Source: Ancylobacter novellus (GTDB lineage Bacteria > Pseudomonadota > Alphaproteobacteria > Rhizobiales > Methylopilaceae). From it: DNA of 64,000 nucleotides. Location of the stretch: contig QFPN01000005.1 in the NCBI GenBank assembly GCA_003241695.1, positions 186,001 to 250,000 of the forward strand. Direction: 5' to 3'. The first letter of the stretch is position 1. Each line of letters opens with the position of its first letter. A program made the position numbers and the translations under genes. The notes under the pieces are model-generated. The model ran no database searches, had not been told where the DNA came from, and was given only the letters and a program-made list of their open reading frames with translations. Shown one piece after another: positions 18,330-27,116 of the stretch.

Positions 18330-19222
18330 TTCATGATCTCCCGGAGCTTGAAGTGGAACGGCCCGAGATTGCCGCCGTAATTGCCGGCGTCGATCGCCAC
18401 CACGCCCTTGGCGCGGCCGAGCGCCACCACGGCCTCGATGCCGGCGCGGGTGCAATCCGAGACCGCCTTCTCGGAGACGCCGTCGATGACGATCTCCATC
18501 ACGGACGCGACCTCCGGCGGCAGCGCCGTCGGCCCCTGCGCGCGCAGCGTCGGGCAGTAGCCGTTGTTGGTCGAGGCGAACATGCCGGCATATTTCGAGC
18601 CGACCTTGGAGCCCGACCGCACGATCCCGCCGGGGAACGGCAGGATGTTGCCCGGAACCTTGCTCATCGCCTCCGCCGCCGCCTCGGCCGCGTGCAGCGC
18701 TTCGCCGCGCGAGGTCGCGAGGATCAGGATGTTGCCGCCGCCGACGCCCGAGACGGAGCCGGTTTCATGGTCGCAGACGAACTCGCCCTCCATCACGGGT
18801 ATGCGCCAGATGCGCTTGCCGTTGACGTTCTTGGCGATCTGCCAGCCGTCGCCGAAATATTTCAGCGCCTTGCCGATCGAGATCGCCTCGCCGCCCTCAA
18901 GACCGGCGTAGCAGGCCGAGGTCGGCGAGGTCAGCACGCACTGGCCGATGCGGTTCGGCACGATGCTTTTGAGGCCCTTGATGTCCATCGCGAAGATGAG
19001 CACGGCGACGCCGGGACGCCCGTCGGGCGTCTCCTCGGCCGGCACCTCGCGCTCGACGCCCGCCTCGCAGCCGCAACCGATGACCGAGGTCGCGAAGCCC
19101 GTCATGGTCTTGGCCGCGATCATCGCCCATTTGGGCGTGTCGGCCGTGATGATCAGCCGCGTGCCGACCATCGGGAAGGCTTCCGCGAACGAGTCGCGAA
19201 TCTCGACGCCGTTGAGGATCAT
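18326..19222 (-). CDS. fhcD: Formylmethanofuran:tetrahydromethanopterin formyltransferase subunit
   Basis: 298 residues, homologous to archaeal Ftr. It starts MILNGVEIRDSFAEAFPM and carries ITADTPKWAMIAAKTMTGFA and GCGCEAGVE, typical of Ftr. In the Fhc complex it moves the formyl group from N5-formyl-H4MPT to the amine of methylofuran. The start overlaps the fhcA stop by four bases, and its own stop overlaps the fhcC start, so A, D and C are translationally coupled. Confidence 0.97.
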   Translation of the reverse strand: MILNGVEIRDSFAEAFPMVGTRLIITADTPKWAMIAAKTMTGFATSVIGCGCEAGVEREVPAEETPDGRPGVAVLIFAMDIKGLKSIVPNRIGQCVLTSPTSACYAGLEGGEAISIGKALKYFGDGWQIAKNVNGKRIWRIPVMEGEFVCDHETGSVSGVGGGNILILATSRGEALHAAEAAAEAMSKVPGNILPFPGGIVRSGSKVGSKYAGMFASTNNGYCPTLRAQGPTALPPEVASVMEIVIDGVSEKAVSDCTRAGIEAVVALGRAKGVVAIDAGNYGGNLGPFHFKLREIMK

Positions 19223-20877
19223 GACGCCCTCACGGTGCTGTGGCGGACGGTCCCGCGCCCGCCGCGGATCTCGTCGTCAGCGAGCCGGAAAGTCTTCGCC
19301 TTGTAGCCGATCGCCTCGTCGAACCAGCGGTCCATCTTGGAGTCCATGCTCTTGTCGTAGTCAGGCTCGACCTGGTGGGTGCGGCCGTAGACGAGGTCGA
19401 CGATCTCGCCGTCCTTCACGATGACGCGGCCGTCCTTCAGCACGTAGTCGGCCTTGGAGAACATCGCCTCGCGGTCCTTGTCGTCGCGGTAGACCACGAC
19501 GTCGCCGACCGCGCCTGCGCCCAGATGGCCGCGGTCGGTCAGCCCGAGGATCTTGGCCGGGGCCGCGCGGGTGACGATCGCGATCTCCTCGAGCGTGTAT
19601 TCGCGCTTGATCTCGAGAAGGTTCGAGGCCTTTCGCGCCGCCTTGTTGAGCCTGGCGAACTGCTCCTCGCGGAAGCTGCGGTCCATCAGCAGGCGGATGA
19701 GGTGCGGATAGGTGGTGAAGGGGCCGCCGTTCGGGTGGTCGGTCGTCAGGAACACGCGCCACGGGTCGTCGATCAGCAGGAACAGCTCCAGCCCGATCGC
19801 CCATTGCAGCGCGTTGACGAAGTTCTTGTCCTTGTACTCGAAGGGCACGATCCCGCAGGCGGCGTCCATCTCCATGTCCATGCCGAGCCAGCGCTTGGGC
19901 GAGGCGATGCCGCGGTTGCGGTACTGCGACATGAGGTCGGCCGAGGCCGTCACCGTCTGTCCGAACATGACCTGGCCGACGTCGACGGTGATGTTCGGGT
20001 TCTTGTTCACCGCCTCGGCGATCTTCGCCGCGCCGGAGGAGAACTTCCGGTCGCCCTCGGTTCCGTAGGAGTGGAACTGGACGTGGGTGAGGTGCAGCGG
20101 CAGGCCCTCGGCCGCCGCAATCGTGTCGAGCGTCGTCTGCTCGTTGCCCGGAACGCCGAGATTGCAGCCGTGCAGGTGGATCGGATGCGCGAGCCCGAGT
20201 TCCCCGACGGCCTTGATCAGCGTCTGCAGGACCTTGCGGGGCGTGACCTCGTAATGCTGGTTCTGCTCGTCCAGATCCATCTTGCGCTGGTTGAACTTGA
20301 ACGCGTTGATGCCGCCCGGATTGACGATCTTGATCGCCATCGTCTTCGTCGCGCCGAGCATCCAGGCGACGTAGTCGTTGACCTCCTGCTGGGACGCGCC
20401 CTTCGAGATGAACTCCAGCAGCCGGTCGTCATTGCCCAGCACCAGATAACCGCCGGTGTCGAGGAACGGGATGTCGGCCATCTCGGCGTGCATTTGGCGC
20501 GCGTTGGCGCCCGCCATCGCGGGCTCGAACACCGCCGTGTAGCCCATCTCGGCGTAGCGGCAGCCGGTCGCGTGCGCGGTCATGGTGGAGAGCCCGCCGC
20601 CGCAGCCGCAGAACTCCCCCTGCGGCTCGCGGATCGTCCGCTGCTCCTCGGACATCAGCAGCCGGGCGATGTTCGACTTGCCGCCGGCGATGTGGCTGTG
20701 GATGTCGATCGCGCCCGCCATGACGATCCCGCCCTTGGCGTCGATCGTCTCGGCCGAGGCCGGCGCGGCGTCGGCGGCGGCCACGCGGCCGTCCACCACC
20801 ACGACGTCGCGGGCGACCGCGGCCTCGCCGTTCGCGGGGTCCAGCACCTTGCCGTTCGTGATGCGCACCGCGCTCAT
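19219..20877 (-). CDS. fhcA: Formyltransferase/hydrolase complex subunit A (formylmethylofuran hydrolase)
   Basis: 552 residues of the amidohydrolase superfamily, homologous to FwdA. The metal-binding HxH is at residues 60-62 (IDIHSHIAGG). A lysine near 183 (AIKIVNPGG) is a candidate carbamylated metal bridge. Further histidines are seen in HPIHLHGCN (231-236) and LTHVQFHSYG, and a late aspartate in TTDHPNGG. All expected ligands look intact, so it should hydrolyse formylmethylofuran to formate. A palindromic element of about 130 bases separates it from fhcB upstream. Confidence 0.97.
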   Translation of the reverse strand: MSAVRITNGKVLDPANGEAAVARDVVVVDGRVAAADAAPASAETIDAKGGIVMAGAIDIHSHIAGGKSNIARLLMSEEQRTIREPQGEFCGCGGGLSTMTAHATGCRYAEMGYTAVFEPAMAGANARQMHAEMADIPFLDTGGYLVLGNDDRLLEFISKGASQQEVNDYVAWMLGATKTMAIKIVNPGGINAFKFNQRKMDLDEQNQHYEVTPRKVLQTLIKAVGELGLAHPIHLHGCNLGVPGNEQTTLDTIAAAEGLPLHLTHVQFHSYGTEGDRKFSSGAAKIAEAVNKNPNITVDVGQVMFGQTVTASADLMSQYRNRGIASPKRWLGMDMEMDAACGIVPFEYKDKNFVNALQWAIGLELFLLIDDPWRVFLTTDHPNGGPFTTYPHLIRLLMDRSFREEQFARLNKAARKASNLLEIKREYTLEEIAIVTRAAPAKILGLTDRGHLGAGAVGDVVVYRDDKDREAMFSKADYVLKDGRVIVKDGEIVDLVYGRTHQVEPDYDKSMDSKMDRWFDEAIGYKAKTFRLADDEIRGGRGTVRHSTVRAS

Positions 20878-20904
20878 GGAAGCATCTCGCAGATAGCGCC
20901 GCCC

Positions 20905-21033
20905 TTCACCTCTCCCCGGCGGGGAGAGGTCGGCGCGCAGCGCCGGGTGAGGGGGAGCCGGGTTTTCAGGACGAGGAGCCCCCTCACCCGCTCGGCTTCG
21001 CCTCGCGACCTCTCCCCGCGGGGGAGAGGTGAA
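20905..21033. repeat. Extragenic palindrome inside the fhc operon
   Basis: The left arm begins TTCACCTCTCCCCGG and runs through GGGTGAGGGGGAGCC. The right arm (from about 20975) runs GGAGCCCCCTCACCC to GGGGGAGAGGTGAA. The arms are long, nearly perfect inverted copies and fill most of the 169-base gap between fhcB and fhcA. In RNA they would form a very stable stem within the operon message. Confidence 0.85.
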
Positions 21034-21046
21034 AAGAGCACCGCGC

Positions 21047-22291
21047 TCATGGCTGGGCCTCCGCGATGCTCGTGACGATCTCAGCGACGCTCTTCAGGCC
21101 GGCGTCGCGATATTTCTTCAGCGGCAGGCCGACGACCGAATCCGCGCGGAACACGAGGCCCGCATGATCGAGCCCGGGCTGTCCCACGGGGATGAACACG
21201 TCGGGCTCGCGCTCGAACTCGGTCGCAGGATGGGCGATCGCGATCAGCGGCGCCTCCGCGGCCGGCGGCTTCTCGGGCCGGAACGCCGAGGTCCAGACGA
21301 CGACGTCGGCGTCCCCGAGCGAATTCGCGGTCGAATAGGCCGACTGATCATGGCTGGAGACGCCGCCCCGGAGTCCGAGGCGAAGCGGGAACCCGGTCGT
21401 CCAGAGCGAGACGTGGTAGGCGCCGGTCAGATTGTCCTTGCCCGACAGCGGCAGGCAGGCGGCGCGCGTGCCGACGTTGAGTTCGGCGACGACCGAGACC
21501 GCGCGCTCGATCACGAGATCGCCGTCCTCGCCGAGCGACGAGGCGCTCCATGCGAGCACCGCGTATTTCGAGGCCTTCAGCGCCGCCGCGAGCGGGGCGA
21601 GATCAGGCTCCGCCGGCGGCGGGGTCTGGCCGCCGACAAGCGCCTGAAGGCGCGAGAGCGCGTCCACGAGCCCGCCTTCGGGAACCGCGATGGTCTCGAC
21701 GATCGCCCCTTCGAGCTGCGCCCTCGCCTCGGCCGAGGGCTCGCCGCCGAGGAAGACGATCTTGCGCGCGCCGTCGAGGAAGCGGCCGGTCTTCGGCGTC
21801 ACCCGGGCGTAGAGCTGATGGAACGCCTTCGACGGGTCCGGCCCGACGACGACGAACAGGTCGCAGCGGTTGCGCACCTCGGCGAAGGTGGTGGCGATCC
21901 ACCCCTTCCGCTGCGAGGAGGCGAGGTTCTTGTAGAGGCCGTCCGAAGCGTAATGGTCGACCGTTCCGCCGGTCTTCGCCGCCAGCCGGATCACCGAGCG
22001 CACGCCGTCGACGTCGGCTCCGAGGCCCGCATAGACAGGCGAGAGAGCGGTCGTCAGCAGCTCGGCCGCCGCCGCGACCGCGGCCTCGAGCGGAACCTCT
22101 CGGCCATTCACCCGCGCCGACGGCGCAGGCTCGGGCCCACGGCGGAACAGCGCGGCGGCGCGCCCGCAGACGCCCTCGCCAGCCTCGACCGCGTCGCCCT
22201 TCACCGTCAGCTTCACGTCGTCGCAGCCGAGCCCGCAGAAGGGGCAGACCACGTCCTCATGCGTCAGGCCGCCGCCGGTCGTCTCAGTCAT
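21047..22291 (-). CDS. fhcB: Formyltransferase/hydrolase complex subunit B
   Basis: 414 residues, homologous to the molybdopterin/tungstopterin subunit FwdB/FmdB but serving a complex without redox activity. The N-terminus keeps four cysteines (C16, C19, C23, C42: CPFCGLGCDD and GEGVCGRA), the pattern of an FeS site in the archaeal enzyme. The remaining body has Rossmann-like segments such as CDLFVVVGPDPSKAF. The gene start lies inside the upstream carbinolamine dehydratase gene (8-base overlap), so it is translationally coupled to it. Confidence 0.95.
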   Translation of the reverse strand: MTETTGGGLTHEDVVCPFCGLGCDDVKLTVKGDAVEAGEGVCGRAAALFRRGPEPAPSARVNGREVPLEAAVAAAAELLTTALSPVYAGLGADVDGVRSVIRLAAKTGGTVDHYASDGLYKNLASSQRKGWIATTFAEVRNRCDLFVVVGPDPSKAFHQLYARVTPKTGRFLDGARKIVFLGGEPSAEARAQLEGAIVETIAVPEGGLVDALSRLQALVGGQTPPPAEPDLAPLAAALKASKYAVLAWSASSLGEDGDLVIERAVSVVAELNVGTRAACLPLSGKDNLTGAYHVSLWTTGFPLRLGLRGGVSSHDQSAYSTANSLGDADVVVWTSAFRPEKPPAAEAPLIAIAHPATEFEREPDVFIPVGQPGLDHAGLVFRADSVVGLPLKKYRDAGLKSVAEIVTSIAEAQP

Positions 22292-22664
22292 ACTTCACAT
22301 AAGCGAAGCGCTGGTCGCCTTCCGGCGTTCCTTCGAGGCCCTGACCTTCCGTGCCCGGCCGCCACTGGATCACGTCCTCGATCTTCTTCGCGAGCGCGAA
22401 GTCGCGGTCGGTGATCCCCTTCCGGTCGTGGCTCATCAGCCGGACCTCGACCCACGCATAGGACGCGGTGATGTCGGGATGATGCCAGGCGGCCTCCGCG
22501 AGATGGCCGACCGTGTTGATGACCATCAGCGTGCCCTTCCAGCTGTTGGTCTTGTAAGTGCGGCGTATCCAGCCGTCCTCGAGTCGCCACTTGGGCAACT
22601 CGGCGGCGAGCCGCCGTTCGACCTCATCGGCCGGAATGACCGTCGTGGCCTTGGCTTCGGCCAT
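22284..22664 (-). CDS. Pterin-4a-carbinolamine dehydratase-like protein
   Basis: 126 residues of the PCD/DCoH family (COG2154). The family signature is intact: E-x3-HHP in EAAWHHPD, then a tyrosine, a histidine in LMSHDRKG and the distal aspartate. Classic PCD recycles the 4a-hydroxypterin made by aromatic amino acid hydroxylases. No hydroxylase is present here, and the gene is first in the fhc transcription unit, overlapping fhcB. A role in H4MPT or methylofuran chemistry is therefore likely but unproven. A GGGGG ribosome-binding stretch lies nine bases before the ATG. Confidence 0.9.
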   Translation of the reverse strand: MAEAKATTVIPADEVERRLAAELPKWRLEDGWIRRTYKTNSWKGTLMVINTVGHLAEAAWHHPDITASYAWVEVRLMSHDRKGITDRDFALAKKIEDVIQWRPGTEGQGLEGTPEGDQRFAYVKYD

Positions 22665-22808
22665 ATCGGGCGTCCCCCTTTTGGTGAATTGCGGCGAGGC
22701 TTACACAGCCGCCGAGGGCGGCGCAACGCGACCCAGGGTACCGACTTAGGCTTATAGGCGCGGTTGGCGCGGCGGGTCGGCTGCGCCTACTGTGCCGCGC
22801 GAAAACCG
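22665..22808. promoter_or_regulatory. Divergent promoter region between fhc and H4MPT biosynthesis genes
   Basis: 144 bases between two divergent C1 units (PCD-fhcBADC leftward, beta-RFAP synthase-mtdB-mch rightward), so both promoters must lie here unless longer leaders exist. It is less GC-rich than its surroundings around 22680-22705 and 22745-22760 (GACTTAGGCTTATAGG). No operator could be assigned with confidence. Confidence 0.55.
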
Positions 22809-23867
22809 ATGAAGAGCGACCCCCGACACATGCCGACAAGCCGTGCGCATCTCGCGCCGAGAGCGATCTCGGTCACGGCTCCGGGCCGGCTGCACATCGG
22901 ATTCCTGGATTTGAACGGCTCGCTCGGCCGCCGGTTCGGCAGCATCGGAATCGCGCTCGAGCGCCCCGTCACGCGCCTCAGAATCGAGGCCGCGGACGAA
23001 CTTTCGGCCGAAGGCCCCGACGCCGAACGCGCGGCCGCCGCGGTGGAGCGCGTCGCGGGCGCCGACCCGCGGATCGACCCGCGGCTGAAAGTCACGGTGG
23101 AGAAGGCGCTTCCGGCCCATGCCGGCCTCGGCTCCGGCACGCAGCTCGCCCTCGCCGCCGGAGTCGGGGCGAGCATCGTCGGCGGCGCGCCGATGACGCC
23201 CTCGGAGGTCGCGCGCCTGATCGGCCGCGGCATGCGCTCGGCCATCGGCCTGGCTGCGTTCGAGGGCGGCGGCGTGCTGCTCGACGGCGGCCAGCCGGTC
23301 GCGCCCGATCCCGACGACCACCGCCCGCCGCCGCTGCTGTCGCGCGTTCCCGTGCCGGCCGACTGGCGCTTCCTGCTCATCTTCGACGAAGGGATGAGCG
23401 GGCTTTCGGGCGCCGACGAGACCCGCGCCATGGGACGTCTTCCCGTGTTTCCCGAGGCGCTCGCCGACCGGCTCTGCCGCCTGACGCTCATGACGCTGCT
23501 GCCAGCCGCGGCGCTTGGCGACGCCTCGTCGTTCGGGCGGGCCGCGAGCGAGATCCAGCGCAGGCTCGGCGACCATTTTTCGCAGTTTCAAGGCGGACGT
23601 TTCACGTCTCCTGACGTATCAGACGCGCTAAGCGTAAGCGAAGCTGAAGGCGCGGCCGGCGTCGGCCAGAGCTCGTGGGGGCCGACGGGCTTCGCGATCT
23701 ACGGCGATCCGGCGTCAGCCGAAGCCGCCGCCTCCCGTCTGCGCGCGCGCTTCGCCGATCGGCCGAACCTCCGGTTCGACGTCGTGCGCGGAAACAACCA
23801 TGGCGCGGTCGTGACCGAGCTCCCGTCGAACGGGGCCGAGGCCGAACGCAGCCTCCAGGAGACCTGA
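22809..23867 (+). CDS. Beta-ribofuranosylaminobenzene 5'-phosphate synthase (beta-RFAP synthase)
   Basis: 352 residues from the ATG at 22809 (an ATG at 22830 is an alternative). It catalyses the first committed step of H4MPT synthesis: condensation of p-aminobenzoate (p-hydroxybenzoate in some archaea) with PRPP, releasing CO2 and PPi. It belongs to the GHMP-kinase-like family: PGRLHIGFLDLNG near the N-terminus and the glycine-rich loop LPAHAGLGSGTQLALA at about residues 100-115. SSWGPTGFAIYG lies near the C-terminus. It corresponds to orf4 of Methylobacterium. mtdB follows with no spacer. Confidence 0.95.
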   Translation: MKSDPRHMPTSRAHLAPRAISVTAPGRLHIGFLDLNGSLGRRFGSIGIALERPVTRLRIEAADELSAEGPDAERAAAAVERVAGADPRIDPRLKVTVEKALPAHAGLGSGTQLALAAGVGASIVGGAPMTPSEVARLIGRGMRSAIGLAAFEGGGVLLDGGQPVAPDPDDHRPPPLLSRVPVPADWRFLLIFDEGMSGLSGADETRAMGRLPVFPEALADRLCRLTLMTLLPAAALGDASSFGRAASEIQRRLGDHFSQFQGGRFTSPDVSDALSVSEAEGAAGVGQSSWGPTGFAIYGDPASAEAAASRLRARFADRPNLRFDVVRGNNHGAVVTELPSNGAEAERSLQET

Positions 23868-24761
23868 ATGTCCGACGCCGCCCCGATCCTTCACATGATC
23901 ACGCCGCTCCGGAACACGAGTCCGTTCGACGTAAACATGGCCGTCGACGCAGGTTTTCCCACCATCGCGACCTATAACGGCGTGCGGCTCGCCGACGTGG
24001 TCGGCATCACCCAGGACGCGATGTTCTCGCGCTCGCCGGACGCCGCGAAGCGCACCGTCCTGTTCATCGGCGGCAAGGACGCGGGCCTGGCCCTCGACCA
24101 GATGGAGGCGGCCGCCAAGGCGCTGTTCCCGCCGTTCGAAATCTCGATCTTCGCCGACCCCTCGGGCGCCTTCACCACGGCGGCGGCCATGATCGCCCTG
24201 GTGGAGAAGCATTTGCGCGGCAAGCGCGACGGCGGCCTCGCCGGCGCGAAGGTCCAGATCTATGGCGCGACCGGCATCATCGGCGGCATCGCGGCCCTGA
24301 TCGCGGCGCAGGCCGGCGCCGAAGTCACGATGGTGAGCCACCTCGTGATCGAGGACGTCGAGGCCAAGGCCGTCGACTTCAAGAAGCGCTTCGGCGTGAA
24401 GCTCGGCTGCGCGGTGGCGAAGACCGACGCGCACAAGAAGAAGCTCGTGGCCGACGCCGAGGTGATCCTCACCTGCGCCTCTGCGGGAATCGAGGTGATC
24501 TCGGCGCCCGTGCTCGAGGCCGCCAGGAACCTTCTGGTGGCGGCCGACATCAACGCCGTGCCGCCGAACGGAATCGCCGGCGTCGACTCCAACGCCGACG
24601 GCGTCGCGCTCCCGCACGGCGTCGGCGTCGGCGCGCTCGTGATCGGGCAGGTCAAGTATCAGGTTCAGCACCAGATTCTGAAGCGGATCAGGACCGCCGA
24701 CACGGCGATGCAGGTCGGCGTCCTCGAGGCCTTCGAGCTTGCCCGCCAGCTTGCGGAGTGA
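23868..24761 (+). CDS. mtdB: NAD(P)-dependent methylene-tetrahydromethanopterin dehydrogenase
   Basis: 297 residues, oxidising methylene-H4MPT to methenyl-H4MPT in formaldehyde oxidation. The N-terminal catalytic domain starts ILHMITPLRNTSPFDVNMA. The nucleotide-binding fold has GATGIIGGIAALIAAQAG at about residues 133-150. DINAVPPNGIAGVD follows, as in MtdB/MtdA. The ATG follows the upstream TGA immediately. It is MtdB rather than MtdA by context, next to mch and H4MPT genes. Confidence 0.96.
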   Translation: MSDAAPILHMITPLRNTSPFDVNMAVDAGFPTIATYNGVRLADVVGITQDAMFSRSPDAAKRTVLFIGGKDAGLALDQMEAAAKALFPPFEISIFADPSGAFTTAAAMIALVEKHLRGKRDGGLAGAKVQIYGATGIIGGIAALIAAQAGAEVTMVSHLVIEDVEAKAVDFKKRFGVKLGCAVAKTDAHKKKLVADAEVILTCASAGIEVISAPVLEAARNLLVAADINAVPPNGIAGVDSNADGVALPHGVGVGALVIGQVKYQVQHQILKRIRTADTAMQVGVLEAFELARQLAE

Positions 24762-25902
24762 CCGACCCGACATAGCGGTCGTCGCGCTTTCGGCGCGCGC
24801 GCTCTCGCGCTCGGCGCGCAGGGCGGGACTGCGCGCGCTCGCCGTCGACCTGTTCGCCGACGCGGACACGCGCGAGCACGCGGCGCTCTGCGTGCGGACG
24901 AAGGCCGCGGGCGGCGGCCTCGCCTTCCATCGCGCCGCCCTGCTCGACGCGCTGAAAGCTCACGCGCCCGAGGGTCTGCCGGTCATGCTGGGCGCCGGCT
25001 TCGAACACACGCCCAGCCTGATGCGCGCGATCGCGCGGCGCAATCCGATTCTCGGCGCCTCGCCCGAGACCGTGGCGCTGCTCAAGGATCCTTTCGCCTT
25101 CGCCGACCTGCTGGCGCGATCGGACGTCCCGCACCCGGCCGTCCATGAACCGTCCGAACCGCGGCCGGGAACTCCGGTGCTCTCGAAACGCGCCGGCGCC
25201 TCGGGCGGAGCGCATATCCGCGTCGGCGCCGCGGGCGGAGGCCGCCGCTACCTGCAGGCGCGCGTCGAAGGACAGGCGATCTCGGCCCTCTTCCTCGCCG
25301 ACGGCGCGTCGGCGCGCGTGCTCGGCTTCTCGGAGCAGTGGACCGACCCGACGCCGCTCGCGCCCTATCGGTTCGGCGGCGCCGCGGGACCGCTTCAGGT
25401 CGCCTCGGATTTCACCGGGACGGTCTCCGAGTCGCTGTCGCGGGTCGTCGCCGCCTGCGGGCTCCGCGGCCTCGCCAGCGCCGACATGATCGCGACAGGC
25501 GCGGCGCCGGGCTTTATCCTGCTCGAGATCAATCCGCGGCCCGGAGCGACGCTCGACGTCTTCGACCGCGCCCCTTGGCCGTCGCTGCTCACGCTCCATC
25601 TCGACGCCTGCGACGGCCGCCTGCCTGGCGCCCTGCCCCCGCTCTCCGGAGCTTCCGCCTCCGCCCTTGTCCATGCGCCGCGCGCCGTTCGCGCCGGCGC
25701 CGTCCCGCGTCCGCACTGGACGGCCGATTGGCCTTCATGCGACGAGACCGTCCCCGCCGGCGCGCCGTTCTGCACCGTGTTCGCCGCGGGGCCGGATCAT
25801 CCTGCCGCCCGTCGTCTCGTCGAAAAGCGCCGGACCGCGCTCCTCGACGCCCTCCGCTCCGCGCGTGTCCCCGCGCCCACGAACCCAATGGTGACGCAAT
25901 GA
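24739..25902 (+). CDS. ATP-grasp protein of the H4MPT cluster (orfY-like)
   Basis: About 387 residues if it starts at the TTG at 24739, or about 383 from the TTG at 24751; no ATG is available and both starts lie inside mtdB. An N-terminal preATP-grasp domain is followed by ATP-grasp segments (PVLSKRAGASGGAHIRVG, ILLEINPRPGATLDVFD with metal ligands E and N). Orthologues sit between mtdB and mch in Methylobacterium (orfY) and are needed for H4MPT-linked metabolism. The exact ligase reaction is not established. Its stop overlaps the mch start (ATGA). Confidence 0.88.
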   Translation: MPASLRSDRPDIAVVALSARALSRSARRAGLRALAVDLFADADTREHAALCVRTKAAGGGLAFHRAALLDALKAHAPEGLPVMLGAGFEHTPSLMRAIARRNPILGASPETVALLKDPFAFADLLARSDVPHPAVHEPSEPRPGTPVLSKRAGASGGAHIRVGAAGGGRRYLQARVEGQAISALFLADGASARVLGFSEQWTDPTPLAPYRFGGAAGPLQVASDFTGTVSESLSRVVAACGLRGLASADMIATGAAPGFILLEINPRPGATLDVFDRAPWPSLLTLHLDACDGRLPGALPPLSGASASALVHAPRAVRAGAVPRPHWTADWPSCDETVPAGAPFCTVFAAGPDHPAARRLVEKRRTALLDALRSARVPAPTNPMVTQ

Positions 25903-26855
25903 CAAAGAAGCCAAGCGTCGGAACGCTTTCGGCTCCGCTCGTCGAGGCCCTCATCAACGACGCGGCGACGCTGCGGCTGGGCGTCGAGAAGACCGCTTCC
26001 GGCGCGACGATCGTCGACGGCGGCATCGACGTCCGCGGCGGCCTCGAGGCCGGCCGGCGCATCACCGAGATCTGTCTCGGCGGCCTCGGCCGCGCCAGCT
26101 TCGTGCCGGACGGACGCTTCCCGCGCTGGCACAGCGCGATCCAGATCACGACCGTCGACCCGGTGATCGCCTGCCTCGGCAGCCAATACGCCGGCTGGAG
26201 CCTGTCGGAGGGCGACTTCTTCGCGCTCGGCTCGGGCCCGGCCCGCGCGCTGTGGGCCAAGGAAGAGTTGTTCGGCGAGCTCGGCTACAAGGACGAGGCC
26301 GCGAACGCCGCGCTCGTGCTCGAGACCGACAAGCGCCCGCCGGCGAGCCTCGTGGCGCACATCGCAAAGGAATGCGGCGTCTCCGAGGACAGGCTCACGC
26401 TCATCCTCACCCCGACCACGAGCCTCGCCGGCTCCGTGCAGGTCGTCGGCCGCGTCCTCGAGGTCGCGCTGCACAAGGCGCATGCGCTGCACTTCCCGCT
26501 GGACCGCATCGTCGACGGCAGCGGCGTCGCGCCGGTGCCGCCGCCCGCGGCCGACTTCCTCGCCGGCATGGGCCGCACCAACGACGCCGTGCTCTACGGC
26601 GGCGAGATCACGCTCTATGTCGAGGGGCCGGAGGACGAGGCGGAGCAGCTCGCCAACGGCCTGCCCTCCTCGACCTCGCCCGACCACGGCCGCCCCTTCG
26701 GCGAGGTCTTCGCGGGCTACAACTACGACTTCTACGCCTGCGACGCGGGCCTGTTCTCGCCCGCCGTCGTGACCGTCACCGCGCTTTCGACCGGCAAGAG
26801 CTTCTCGGCCGGCGCCTTCGAGCCGGAGCTGGTGGAGAAGTCGTTCCGCGGCTGA
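25899..26855 (+). CDS. mch: Methenyl-tetrahydromethanopterin cyclohydrolase
   Basis: 318 residues, hydrolysing methenyl-H4MPT to formyl-H4MPT, the step between MtdB and the Fhc complex. Family blocks include VDPVIACLGSQYAGWSL and MGRTNDAVLYGGEITLYVEG, with VFAGYNYDFYACD near the C-terminus. The start overlaps the preceding stop by four bases. The gene is followed by a 261-base gap that carries a palindromic element before the next biosynthesis gene. Confidence 0.97.
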   Translation: MTKKPSVGTLSAPLVEALINDAATLRLGVEKTASGATIVDGGIDVRGGLEAGRRITEICLGGLGRASFVPDGRFPRWHSAIQITTVDPVIACLGSQYAGWSLSEGDFFALGSGPARALWAKEELFGELGYKDEAANAALVLETDKRPPASLVAHIAKECGVSEDRLTLILTPTTSLAGSVQVVGRVLEVALHKAHALHFPLDRIVDGSGVAPVPPPAADFLAGMGRTNDAVLYGGEITLYVEGPEDEAEQLANGLPSSTSPDHGRPFGEVFAGYNYDFYACDAGLFSPAVVTVTALSTGKSFSAGAFEPELVEKSFRG

Positions 26856-26950
26856 ACCGGCGAACCGGAAACCGACCTTCGTCAGTGGCTTGACGAACCG
26901 CTGCGTGGATTCCTGGGCCAGTCCCGGAGATCCACGCCGAATCACGGAAC

Positions 26951-27082
26951 GCCGCCGTCGTCCTCCGGCTTGACCGGAGGACCCATGTTTCGCATCGAGC
27001 TCCACGCCCGACGTGGATGGTCCGGTCGAGCCGGACCATGACGCGCTTCATCCGGGATGGTCATATCCGATGACCATCCCGG
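26951..27082. repeat. Dispersed 94-base palindromic element plus small hairpin
   Basis: 26951-27044 contains two internal hairpins, GTCCTCCGGCTTGACCGGAGGAC and GGTCCGGTCGAGCCGGACC (the first given here only as landmarks at 26959-26982, the second at 27019-27037). The same two-hairpin layout recurs at 54500-54593. A further hairpin, CCGGGATGGTCAT paired with ATGACCATCCCGG, lies at 27052-27082. The element separates mch from the RimK-like gene. Confidence 0.8.
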
Positions 27083-27116
27083 CGCTTCGGCCGGAACGAC
27101 GTGTAGAACCAAACCG

